Shown: positions 1-5,128 of the stretch, piece by piece
Numbering within the stretch: position 1 is the stretch's first letter
Layout of the letters: the number at the start of each line of letters is the position of its first letter
Source: Archaeoglobales archaeon
Lineage (GTDB): Archaea; Halobacteriota; Archaeoglobi; Archaeoglobales; Archaeoglobaceae
Length of the DNA: 6,918 nucleotides
Assembly (NCBI GenBank): GCA_003663055.1
Contig: QMZF01000049.1
Coordinates: 1 to 6,918, forward strand
Reading direction: 5' to 3'
Notes under the pieces: model-generated
Database searches by the model: none
The model's input: only the letters and a program-made list of their open reading frames with translations
Told to the model about the DNA's origin: nothing
Made by a program: the position numbers and the translations under genes

Positions 1-2
1 AA

Positions 3-303
3 AATGCTGAAGAGACTTTAAAAAAACTTGGATGAGGCTGGAATTGGCGATTTCATATCTTTTCTCAGGAAGATCAGAGACACCAATCCTGAAAAAAGAA
101 TCGTGGTAATTTTGGATAATTTCAGGACGCATCATGCCAAGAAGGTAGGAGAAGAGGCTGAGAAGCTGCACATTTGGGCTTATCTATTGGGTGATAAGTT
201 TAAGATGTTATGCACCTACCATAAACGCGTTGCTCTCCTCAACGAAAACCACTTTCCCGACGATGAGCAATTCAAAATTCAAAGAATAAAAGATGATTTT
301 TAA
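3..303 (+). pseudogene. IS630-type transposase, 3' remnant
   Basis: This is the C-terminal part of a DDE transposase, cut by the left window edge and decayed. The strongest evidence is the segment VVILDNFRTHHAKK (about 106-147), the typical second catalytic Asp block of IS630-family enzymes, in which the Asp of ILDN would bind metal. The expected next block, Y-L-P-P-Y-S-P-x-L-N-P-I-E with the catalytic Glu roughly 35 residues later, is absent in every frame. The reading instead passes from KLHI to WAYLLGDKFKML, which looks like the extreme C-terminal end of such proteins, so an internal deletion is likely. Upstream, bases 3-26 read NAEETLKK in another frame, and the two frames join if one A is removed from the A7 run at 20-26. 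I infer an inactive copy. The family call rests on motif recognition only. Confidence 0.6.
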
Positions 304-363
304 CGACTCTGAGTTTTCCGAAGATTATTCACATCAAACTAAAAGTCATGGTAGGGATTAGAA

Positions 364-376
364 CTAAAAGAAAAAG
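364..376 (-). terminator. T-rich terminator of tRNA-Tyr
   Basis: On the minus strand, directly after the tRNA 3' end, the sequence reads CTTTTTCTTTTAG. Such a T-rich stretch without a hairpin is the usual archaeal termination signal. The assignment is inferred from position and composition. Confidence 0.5.
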
Positions 377-475
377 TCCCGCCTCCCGGATTTGAACCGG
401 GGACCCCGGGCTCTCCGCTTGCCAGCGGAGTGGCAAACTACAGGCCCGCGCTCTGCCAGACTGAGCTAAGGCGGG
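377..475 (-). tRNA. tRNA-Tyr (GUA) with a 25-nt intron
   Basis: Read on the minus strand, the gene has acceptor arms CCCGCCT and AGGCGGG with discriminator A, D-stem GCTC/GAGC, anticodon stem CGGGC/GCCCG, and T-arm CCCGG-TTCAAAT-CCGGG. Without the intron the tRNA is 74 nt and the anticodon loop is CTGTAGA, giving anticodon GTA at 441-439. The C1-G72 pair is the known identity element of archaeal tRNA-Tyr and supports the call independently. CCA is not encoded. The intron lies one base 3' of the anticodon, the canonical archaeal site. A clear TATA box at the expected distance upstream was not found. Confidence 0.95.
413..437 (-). other. tRNA-Tyr intron (bulge-helix-bulge)
   Basis: The pre-tRNA can be folded into a complete splicing motif. 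The outer helix is the anticodon stem. The central 4-bp helix is CUGU (443-440) with GCGG (418-415), two of its pairs being G-U. The 3-nt bulges are AGU (439-437) and AGA (414-412). The inner helix is UUGCCA (436-431) with UGGCAA (424-419), closing a 6-nt loop. Cutting after the second base of each bulge, as the archaeal tRNA endonuclease does, releases exactly 25 nt and restores a 7-nt anticodon loop. A competing perfect hairpin also exists: 430-424 with 419-413, loop GGCA. Confidence 0.85.
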
Positions 476-566
476 TTTTGGTTTTTTAACACCAACTTCA
501 GCTTTACTCCTTGTACAAAAGCACTCCTGAAATTGATATAAAAATCTTGTGCTCGCCGCAGATACG

Positions 567-575
567 TTTTAATAA
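567..575 (+). promoter_or_regulatory. TATA box for the lipoprotein gene
   Basis: TTTTAATAA is centred about 26 bases before the ATG at 597, which would give a leaderless transcript. This fits the lack of any Shine-Dalgarno sequence before that ATG. A second AT-rich candidate, GATATAAAAATC at 535-546, would instead give a leader of roughly 30 nt. The sequence alone does not decide between them. Confidence 0.4.
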
Positions 576-596
576 CCGCTACGCCAATTAAAAGTA

Positions 597-2042
597 ATGC
601 CGAGGTTGGCAGTACTACCTTTGGTATTAACACTATTGCTGGCACTGATTTTTGCTGGATGCGCAGCGATTGACAGTGACGGCGATGGCTTAAGCGATGT
701 TGAGGAGTATCGCCTGCACACAGACATTAACAATGCAGATACCGATGGCGATAGAATCGAAGATGGAAAGGAAGTCAAGCTCGGCTTAAATCCACTCCTG
801 AATGACAGCGACGGAGATGGAATTACCGACGGAAAAGAACTCAAGCTTGGAACCGATCCGTTGCTCAACGATTCCGATGGAGACGGACTTTTGGATGGGA
901 AAGAGCTAAGATTTGGCACAAATCCGCTGTCAGCAGATACAGATGGCGATGGATTGAAAGACTGGATGGAAATCAAATACGGTACTTCTCCCCTCGTATC
1001 GGACTCTGATGGAGATGGAATTGCCGATGGTGAAGAATTGAAGCAGGGCTTAAGCCCTCTTAAAGTTGACAGCGATGGAGATGGACTCGAAGATAACTAT
1101 GAGCTTCTTATAGGCTCAAATCCAGCAAAGAGCTGGAGATATTCCTTCGATGAGGCGGTAAAAAGTGCACTGTGCAAAAGGTACCTCGAGCAGGTTGAGT
1201 ATGTATCGCAGAACATAAAAGGAAGCGACACACTCGAAATTGCGTGGAACATCCTTGAATGGCTTGACGAGCACATCGAATACAATCACAGCAAAGCTAA
1301 AATAAAGAACGCATCCATCCAAACGCCTTACGAAACAATCGTGATCGGGGAGGGAATATGCACAGATTACACATTCTTAACTGCAGCGATTCTCCTAAAC
1401 CTTGGAATTGAACCCTACATCCTGGAAATAAAATACAAGGGCAGAGACGTTGGCCATGCATGCGTTGCCGTTGAAGTTGGCGGAGAGTTATTTGTACTCG
1501 ACCAAAGCCCACCGCTCAAACAGCTCGCCTCTTACTGCTACGAATCCGAACTAAAGGGAAATAGAATAGAAAAAATCCTAGTTCATAAGGTTAGGCGAGC
1601 CGGAGAAGGTGTAGAAATCGAAACTAAAGAAATTAGCGAGCTTGAAGCACCATACAGCGTAACTTCTATGGACATCGAAGACTTCAAACAGAGCGTTTCG
1701 AAGTTCTTATTAAAATACGGTTATAAGGAAGATGAAAGGCTGAAAAGCGTGTCGGATAGGGAGCTTGAGTGCGTTATCAAGGGCTACGACTGTAAAATTT
1801 ACCTCCCCCATGGCTTCACTAAAGGTATGACCTACTGGGTTGCCAAACCAACGATCTACTACCATCCCGCTTTAAAGGAGTTGCTCGCACGCTGGATTTT
1901 AGAATCTCTTGAATCCGATTTAAGAGGTTATACGAGCTTTTACGTGTCTGCTGGATTGAAGAATTTACACGAGTTTGAGACTGACAGTGGTAAAATCGTA
2001 AAAACAAAAGCGATAGTTGTTGTTATAGCTGTTGCAAGGTGA
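597..2042 (+). CDS. Lipoprotein with TSP3-like Ca2+ repeats and transglutaminase-like domain
   Basis: This 481-residue protein is predicted to sit outside the cell. Residues 1-21 form a signal peptide with a hydrophobic core, ending in a lipobox-like IFAGC with Cys22 as the likely lipid anchor. Residues 25-178 are seven 22-residue repeats of the form DxDGDGxxDGxELxxGxxPL, resembling thrombospondin type 3 repeats, whose Asp residues bind Ca2+. Residues about 183-310 match a transglutaminase-like/papain-fold core: GEGICTDYT gives Cys255, DVGHACVAVEV gives His287, and FVLDQ gives Asp302, so the catalytic triad is intact. In archaea this fold is more often linked to proteolysis or amide hydrolysis than to crosslinking, and the substrate is unknown. 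Residues 311-481 are not recognised and end in a hydrophobic stretch (IVVVIAVAR). The gene probably forms an operon with the HD gene 15 bases downstream. The ATG at 597 places the signal peptide at the very N-terminus. Confidence 0.85.
   Translation: MPRLAVLPLVLTLLLALIFAGCAAIDSDGDGLSDVEEYRLHTDINNADTDGDRIEDGKEVKLGLNPLLNDSDGDGITDGKELKLGTDPLLNDSDGDGLLDGKELRFGTNPLSADTDGDGLKDWMEIKYGTSPLVSDSDGDGIADGEELKQGLSPLKVDSDGDGLEDNYELLIGSNPAKSWRYSFDEAVKSALCKRYLEQVEYVSQNIKGSDTLEIAWNILEWLDEHIEYNHSKAKIKNASIQTPYETIVIGEGICTDYTFLTAAILLNLGIEPYILEIKYKGRDVGHACVAVEVGGELFVLDQSPPLKQLASYCYESELKGNRIEKILVHKVRRAGEGVEIETKEISELEAPYSVTSMDIEDFKQSVSKFLLKYGYKEDERLKSVSDRELECVIKGYDCKIYLPHGFTKGMTYWVAKPTIYYHPALKELLARWILESLESDLRGYTSFYVSAGLKNLHEFETDSGKIVKTKAIVVVIAVAR
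669..1130 (+). repeat. Seven tandem 66-bp units (TSP3-like)
   Basis: Seven in-register 22-codon units, with no insertions between them, encode DxDGDG Ca2+-binding repeats. Units 3 and 4 are the most alike (NDSDGDGITDGKELKLGTDP and NDSDGDGLLDGKELRFGTNP). Unit 2 departs from the core (DTDGDR) and unit 1 is the most diverged outside it. Exact periodicity at the DNA level suggests growth by unit duplication. In the protein the array would be a stiff Ca2+-dependent stalk between the membrane anchor and the enzyme domain. Confidence 0.9.
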
Positions 2043-2046
2043 TAGC

Positions 2047-2054
2047 GAGGTGAT
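2047..2054 (+). promoter_or_regulatory. Shine-Dalgarno site of the HD gene
   Basis: GAGGTGAT matches eight bases of the archaeal consensus and ends 3 bases before the ATG at 2058. It supports that start and implies translation from an mRNA shared with the lipoprotein gene. Confidence 0.7.
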
Positions 2055-2057
2055 TGC

Positions 2058-2621
2058 ATGTCTAGCTCTCGCTTCAACTTTAATTCTTTTAATTTCAGCT
2101 CTTACCCCTCATCCCACGACAACGGACACGTTGAAAGAGTTCTTAAGCTTGCTCTGTACATAGCCGAAAGAGAAGGAGCAGAAATCGAAGTAGTCAGAAA
2201 AGCGGCCGAACTCCACGATATAGCAAGGGATAAACCGAACCATGCGATTGAAGGGGCGAAGCTTGCGAGAGAAATTCTGCGCAGAGAAGGTTACAGCGAA
2301 GATTTCATCGAGAAAGTCACACACTGCATCGAAGCCCACTCCTTCTCGTCGGGTGTAAAGCCAAGAACGCTTGAAGCGAAGGTTTTGAGCGATGCGGACA
2401 AGCTTGATGCCATTGGAGCGATAGGAGTTGCAAGAGCTTTTCTTTACAGCGGTGAACATGGAAGAAGCATTGAGGATACTCTAAAGCACTTCGAGGAGAA
2501 GCTGCTAAAGCTGAAGGATTTGATGGAAACTGAGACTGGTAGAAGACTTGCCGAGAAAAGGCACGCATTTCTTGTTGAGTTCTACGAGAGGTTGAAGGAG
2601 GAGATTAGAGGAGATTTCTGA
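2058..2621 (+). CDS. HD-domain metal-dependent phosphohydrolase
   Basis: This 187-residue soluble protein is of the HD superfamily, whose members hydrolyse phosphate esters of nucleotides or related compounds using bound metals. Expected ligands are visible: HDNGHVERV gives His24, AAELHDIARD gives His53-Asp54, THCIEAHSF gives His89 and His94, and VLSDADKLDAIGAIGVAR gives Asp112/Asp114. The pattern and length resemble the small stand-alone YedJ-like HD proteins, whose substrates are poorly known. No relA/spoT or cyclic-dinucleotide domain is fused to it. The first 18 residues are rich in Ser, Asn and Phe and look disordered. The start is fixed by the strong ribosome-binding site. The gene follows the lipoprotein gene by 15 bases and so is probably cotranscribed, but no functional link is evident. 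Its last 17 bases overlap a possible minus-strand small ORF. Confidence 0.85.
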   Translation: MSSSRFNFNSFNFSSYPSSHDNGHVERVLKLALYIAEREGAEIEVVRKAAELHDIARDKPNHAIEGAKLAREILRREGYSEDFIEKVTHCIEAHSFSSGVKPRTLEAKVLSDADKLDAIGAIGVARAFLYSGEHGRSIEDTLKHFEEKLLKLKDLMETETGRRLAEKRHAFLVEFYERLKEEIRGDF

Positions 2622-2772
2622 TTGACTTTGCTAGAACAACCACCAGAAAAGCCAAGTATTGAAAAGTGCTGCAAGAACGAGGAGATATGCTTAGCCTTAC
2701 AGTAAGCAGAATCAAAGCTATCGGTGCAAAAACGATGTACCAGAGTACTTTCCCCCTGTTCTCAAAACTCAT
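2605..2772 (-). CDS. Possible 55-residue two-segment membrane protein
   Basis: I do not recognise this ORF. From the ATG at 2772 it reads MSFENRGKVLWYIVFAPIAL, then continues with hydrophobic residues to about position 29. A short polar turn (SPRSCSTFQ) follows, then a second hydrophobic stretch (YLAFLVVVLAKS), with basic residues at the C-terminus. This two-hairpin layout with a short charged N-terminus is typical of small archaeal membrane proteins. Against it, no Shine-Dalgarno sequence precedes the ATG, a TTG at 2796 could add eight residues, no clear TATA box is seen, and the 3' end overlaps the convergent HD gene by 17 bases. It could be a real gene, a fragment of one, or chance. Confidence 0.4.
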   Translation of the reverse strand: MSFENRGKVLWYIVFAPIALILLTVRLSISPRSCSTFQYLAFLVVVLAKSIRNLL

Positions 2773-2782
2773 CAGTCCGGTA

Positions 2783-2980
2783 GTGTCTGGACACAAAGGA
2801 AAAAAGGAAGGAGAAGGCAGGAAGGCCGGAAAAGGCGCCGAATAGAGCTTACTTGGCCACCTGATTTAATCGATGAATTACGCAAGAGAACAGACAACAT
2901 CAGTGGCTTCACAGAAAGAATCATTAGAGCAGTTCTATTTGGAGAACCGACTTCTGTCGTGTTCATAGAACCAAAAACGC
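2783..2980 (+). pseudogene. Ribbon-helix-helix DNA-binding protein, frameshifted remnant
   Basis: In the frame of 2842 the sequence reads RRRIELTWPPDLIDELRKRT, then DNISGFTERIIRAVLFGEP. This is a good ribbon-helix-helix pattern: beta strand RIELTWP, helix A PDLIDELRKRT, turn DNISG, helix B FTERIIRAVLF. This frame has no ATG, GTG or TTG after its upstream stop at 2692. The neighbouring frame opens with a GTG at 2783 (VSGHKGKKEGEGRKAGK, a basic lead-in) and stops at TAG 2843. Adding one A to the A4 run near 2830-2833 would join the two into one protein of about 60 residues. There is no stop after helix B: the frame runs into the antisense of tRNA-Met and stops at 3073. I infer a decayed regulator or antitoxin-like gene. 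A sequencing error in the A run is possible. Confidence 0.5.
2973..2977 (-). terminator. T-run terminator of tRNA-Met
   Basis: A run of five T residues on the minus strand begins 4 bases after the tRNA 3' end (GCGTTTTTGG). This is a minimal archaeal T-tract terminator, assigned by position. Confidence 0.4.
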
Positions 2981-2981
2981 A

Positions 2982-3055
2982 TGCCGAGGGGGGGATTCGA
3001 ACCCCCGACCTCCTGATTATGAGTCAGGCGCCCCAACCAGCTAGGCTACCTCGGC
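2982..3055 (-). tRNA. tRNA-Met (CAU), elongator type
   Basis: On the minus strand the gene has acceptor arms GCCGAGG and CCTCGGC with discriminator A, D-stem GCCT/GGGC (one T-G pair), anticodon stem CCTGA/TCAGG with loop CTCATAA, and T-arm GGGGG-TTCGAAT-CCCCC. It is 74 nt, with no intron and no encoded CCA. Archaeal initiator tRNAs usually begin AGC-GGG and carry three G-C pairs in the anticodon stem, which this one lacks, so it is not the initiator. A CAU tRNA could also be the tRNA-Ile that reads AUA after C34 modification. The acceptor stem favours elongator Met but does not prove it. Confidence 0.85.
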
Positions 3056-3079
3056 TTAGACAGAAATATATGTAGAGGG

Positions 3080-3087
3080 TTTTAAAT
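3080..3087 (-). promoter_or_regulatory. TATA box of tRNA-Met
   Basis: On the minus strand ATTTAAAA is centred about 28 bases upstream of the mature tRNA 5' end. This is the usual archaeal TATA position for a start at or just before the tRNA. Confidence 0.55.
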
Positions 3088-3167
3088 CTTTTGCTACGGA
3101 ATGCTAATAAAATAGCGTTTGGACGACACAATGGGTCTCTATTAGATAAATAGGTAAATGGAAAAAA

Positions 3168-3177
3168 ATTTATATAG
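3168..3177 (+). promoter_or_regulatory. TATA box of the regulator-hydrolase pair
   Basis: The sequence AAAAAAATTTATATAG, with its TTTATATA core at 3169-3176, is a near-ideal archaeal BRE/TATA element. It predicts a start near 3199 and a short leader of about 18 nt, which would include the ribosome-binding site at 3205-3210. An imperfect palindrome, CTATT-agata-AATAG (3139-3153), lies just upstream and could be an operator. Confidence 0.6.
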
Positions 3178-3216
3178 TTTTTAGTATAACCATCCGCTAC
3201 TAAAGAGGTGTTTGCA

Positions 3217-3588
3217 ATGGTCGAAGAACTTACAGACAAGGAAGAAAAAATCGTCAGGCTGCTCTCGGAAACGGGGCTTAACAAAAACATCGCTAAGGTC
3301 GTTGTCTTCTTATCCAAGAGTGGCGAAGCGATATCAAGAGACATAGAGAGGGCAGCGAATCTCAGACAGCCAGAAGTCAGCCTTGCAATGAAAGAGCTCA
3401 AAGAATGGGGATGGGTTAAGGAGAGAGAGCTCAAAAAGAAGGGTAAAGGAAGACCCCTCAAGAGTTATAAACTTACGCTTGATTTGAAGGAAATAGTTTC
3501 AGAACTTGTTGAGAAGAAGAGAGAAGAAATTAAACGAATAGAAAAAGACTTAGAAGAACTTGAAAAACTCGTAGGTCTTAAATCTTGA
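3217..3588 (+). CDS. Winged-helix transcriptional regulator with coiled-coil tail
   Basis: This 123-residue DNA-binding protein contains a winged helix-turn-helix of the broad ArsR/TrmB-like archaeal type. Residues 7-35 form the first helices (KIVRLLSETG, AKVVVFLSKSG). Residues 38-62 hold the HTH, with recognition helix near QPEVSLAMKELKEWGWV. Residues 67-87 are a basic wing (KERELKKKGKGRPLKSYKLT). Residues 88-120 are a charged Lys/Glu coiled coil suited to dimerisation. No effector-binding domain is present. The ATG at 3217 is preferred because GAGGTG (3205-3210) sits 6 bases before it; an in-frame GTG at 3208 lies inside that site. The next gene starts 7 bases after the stop, so this protein may control itself and the hydrolase. 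The subfamily is uncertain. Confidence 0.75.
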   Translation: MVEELTDKEEKIVRLLSETGLNKNIAKVVVFLSKSGEAISRDIERAANLRQPEVSLAMKELKEWGWVKERELKKKGKGRPLKSYKLTLDLKEIVSELVEKKREEIKRIEKDLEELEKLVGLKS

Positions 3589-3595
3589 TTTTTTT

Positions 3596-4321
3596 ATGTT
3601 TGTAGATATAAATATTTCAGGAAACTTTACGCGAATCTACGCTGAAAACGTGGTTTTGATTTGCCACGGGTTGCCGGCTGAACCCGGTTCGGTTGTTGAG
3701 AAGAACTATGATAAACTTGCAAAGTACTTTTCGAAGTACGTCACTCCGGTGATATTCGATTTCTCCGGTTGCGGGCTTAGCAGAAAAGAGTTCAGACTCA
3801 AAAACTGGGTTGAGGACGTTATCAACATTGCAAGCAGCTTTTCAACAGTAGACATTGTTGCCTTTAGCATGGGAGGCGTTGCAGCTGTTTACGCTGCGGC
3901 AAACCTTAGGCATGTGAGAAGTTTAACCCTCGTAGCTACACCCTGCTGTTTTGAAGTACTTTCAGAAAACATTCTCAACAAGATATACTCAAACGCCAAG
4001 TCAAAGGGAACTCTTAGAGGACTAAGGGACTTTGGAGGCTTTGTTATGGACTTAAAGGAGGATATGATGGAGTTCGAGCCCCTAAAATGGATCGAAGACG
4101 TAAGGAACGTCATGTTCGTACACGGAACAAAAGATGACATCATACCCTTCGAAAGTTCAGAAAGAATGTTCAGATTTGCAAGAAGCCCAAAAAAGCTGCT
4201 GAGAGTTGTAGGAGGAGGGCATAAGCTTAGGCAGGAGAAAGTGGTAGTAGATGAAATCATCAGATGGATTACAACAGAAAAGAAAAAAGATAGTATTGAA
4301 GATCTGAATCTTCGAGCCTGA
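3596..4321 (+). CDS. Alpha/beta hydrolase
   Basis: This 241-residue cytosolic protein belongs to the alpha/beta-hydrolase fold (esterase, lipase or peptidase-like). The strand-turn LICHGLPAEPGS (residues 21-32) would form the oxyanion hole. The nucleophile elbow is VAFSMGGVA with Ser91; the first Gly of the usual GxSxG is Ala here, a known variant. HGTKDDIIP supplies Asp180, and GGGHKLRQ supplies His209. The triad is therefore complete. The lid region (about 115-165) is short, with several Asp/Glu/Met residues, and its substrate cannot be predicted. There is no signal peptide. The ATG follows the upstream stop by 7 bases that are all T, and no Shine-Dalgarno sequence is visible, so translation may depend on reinitiation after the regulator gene. 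The gene ends 9 bases from the convergent adk stop. Confidence 0.8.
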   Translation: MFVDINISGNFTRIYAENVVLICHGLPAEPGSVVEKNYDKLAKYFSKYVTPVIFDFSGCGLSRKEFRLKNWVEDVINIASSFSTVDIVAFSMGGVAAVYAAANLRHVRSLTLVATPCCFEVLSENILNKIYSNAKSKGTLRGLRDFGGFVMDLKEDMMEFEPLKWIEDVRNVMFVHGTKDDIIPFESSERMFRFARSPKKLLRVVGGGHKLRQEKVVVDEIIRWITTEKKKDSIEDLNLRA

Positions 4322-4330
4322 TAACTTTGA

Positions 4331-4984
4331 CTAACCCTTAATCTTCTCTAGGATAGCTTCTACCTCTTTGGAGACCTCTTCTATCGTCTTTGTTCCATCA
4401 ACGTTATAGAGCAGGCCTTTCTTCTGGTAGTAGTCGATTAACGGTTCGGTCTGATCTCTGTAAACTTTGTACCTGTTTCTGACTGTTTCCTCCTTGTCAT
4501 CGTCTCTCTGGTATAGCTCACCACCACACTTATCGCACTTACCCTCCTCCTTTGGAGGGTTGTAGATGAGGTGGTAAACAGCTCCACAGTTTCTACAGCT
4601 CCTGCGATTTACGATCCTCTTTACAACTTCCTCCTCCGGAACGTGAATGTTGATGACCCCATCTATCTTCTTTCCAAGCTCTTCGAGCATCTTGTCCAAA
4701 GCTTCTGCTTGGGGGAGAGTTCTTGGAAAGCCGTCGAGTATAAAACCTTTCTCGCAATCCGGCTGTTTTAACCTCTCCTTTACGATCCCGATCACAACCT
4801 CGTCGGGAACGAGTTGCCCCTTGTCCATATACTCCTTTGCCTTCTTACCCAGCTCGGTTCCCTTCGCCACAGCCTCTCTCAACATATCTCCAGTAGAAAT
4901 CTGTGGAATTCCGTATTTTTCCACAATAAACTTTGCTTGTGTTCCTTTTCCGGATCCCGGTGGGCCAAGCAAAATCAGGTTCAT
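4331..4984 (-). CDS. adk: Adenylate kinase, zinc-LID type
   Basis: This enzyme catalyses ATP + AMP to 2 ADP in the cytosol, balancing adenylate pools. The 217-residue protein has the normal length for the long-LID bacterial-type family. Visible motifs are the P-loop GPPGSGKGT (7-15), the AMP-binding ISTGDMLR (29-36) and DGFPRT (84-89), and the LID (about 122-160), which carries Cys130, Cys133, Cys150 and Cys153 for structural zinc (CRNC and CDKC), followed by YQRDDD and an Arg-rich segment. Many archaea use the unrelated AdkA type, so this form is informative about lineage; it resembles the Archaeoglobus enzyme as I recall it. The ATG at 4984 starts directly at the P-loop strand. There is no Shine-Dalgarno site, but a TATA box 25 bases upstream suggests a leaderless mRNA. 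Confidence 0.96.
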   Translation of the reverse strand: MNLILLGPPGSGKGTQAKFIVEKYGIPQISTGDMLREAVAKGTELGKKAKEYMDKGQLVPDEVVIGIVKERLKQPDCEKGFILDGFPRTLPQAEALDKMLEELGKKIDGVINIHVPEEEVVKRIVNRRSCRNCGAVYHLIYNPPKEEGKCDKCGGELYQRDDDKEETVRNRYKVYRDQTEPLIDYYQKKGLLYNVDGTKTIEEVSKEVEAILEKIKG

Positions 4985-5004
4985 AGCTGGGCTGAGGTTC
5001 GAAG

Positions 5005-5013
5005 ATTTAAAAG
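5005..5013 (-). promoter_or_regulatory. TATA box of adk, perhaps bidirectional
   Basis: On the minus strand CTTTTAAAT is centred about 25 bases before the adk ATG, predicting a leaderless transcript. Because the core is nearly symmetrical (TTTAAA), it could also fire to the right with a start near 5035, giving the phosphorylase gene a leader of about 90 nt. The bidirectional reading is inference. Confidence 0.5.
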
Positions 5014-5068
5014 TTTTCTATTTTTCGCTTTTCAGCTATCAGTGGACAGTAATAACAAAAGGGTAAAA

Positions 5069-5114
5069 GATTTTATCCGATTTTATCTTATGAATGCTGA
5101 TAAAATCATAAGAT
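5069..5114 (+). promoter_or_regulatory. Nested inverted repeats before the phosphorylase gene
   Basis: GATTTTATC occurs directly at 5069-5077 and 5079-5087 and inverted (GATAAAATC) at 5099-5107. The second and third copies can pair in a perfect 9-bp stem. An overlapping perfect 9-bp stem forms from ATCTTATGA (5085-5093) and TCATAAGAT (5106-5114). The two share bases and exclude each other, and the second ends 2 bases before the GGAGGG ribosome-binding site. The region may be an operator, a leader RNA switch, or the AT-rich core promoter (TTTTATC boxes). Confidence 0.4.
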
Positions 5115-5116
5115 CC

Positions 5117-5122
5117 GGAGGG
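5117..5122 (+). promoter_or_regulatory. Shine-Dalgarno site deciding a TTG start
   Basis: GGAGGG lies 6 bases before the TTG at 5129. The ATG at 5090 has no such site. This decides the start of the phosphorylase gene in favour of TTG. Confidence 0.65.
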
Positions 5123-5128
5123 CAGAGC

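Noticed and set aside
481..490. GTTTTTTAAC as TATA box of tRNA-Tyr
   Set aside because: It is centred only about 10 bases before the mature 5' end, too close for an archaeal TATA box.
569..976. 135-residue minus-strand ORF rich in Ser and Pro
   Set aside because: Its periodic SPSxS pattern is the mirror of the 66-bp DxDGDG repeats on the other strand, where the reading is clearly a real protein.
669..1130. CRISPR-like array
   Set aside because: The repeats are contiguous, in frame, vary at third positions and have no spacers; they encode a protein repeat.
2982..3075. Coding continuation EGGIRTPDLLIMSQ after the RHH domain
   Set aside because: This is the antisense of tRNA-Met, a well-known false protein tail.
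3208..3216. GTG start for the winged-helix gene
   Set aside because: The GTG is part of the GAGGTG ribosome-binding site for the ATG at 3217.
4814..5128. Extended N-terminus of the phosphorylase reading through adk
   Set aside because: The extra residues lie antisense to the adk coding sequence and lack family similarity; the conserved protein begins at 5129.
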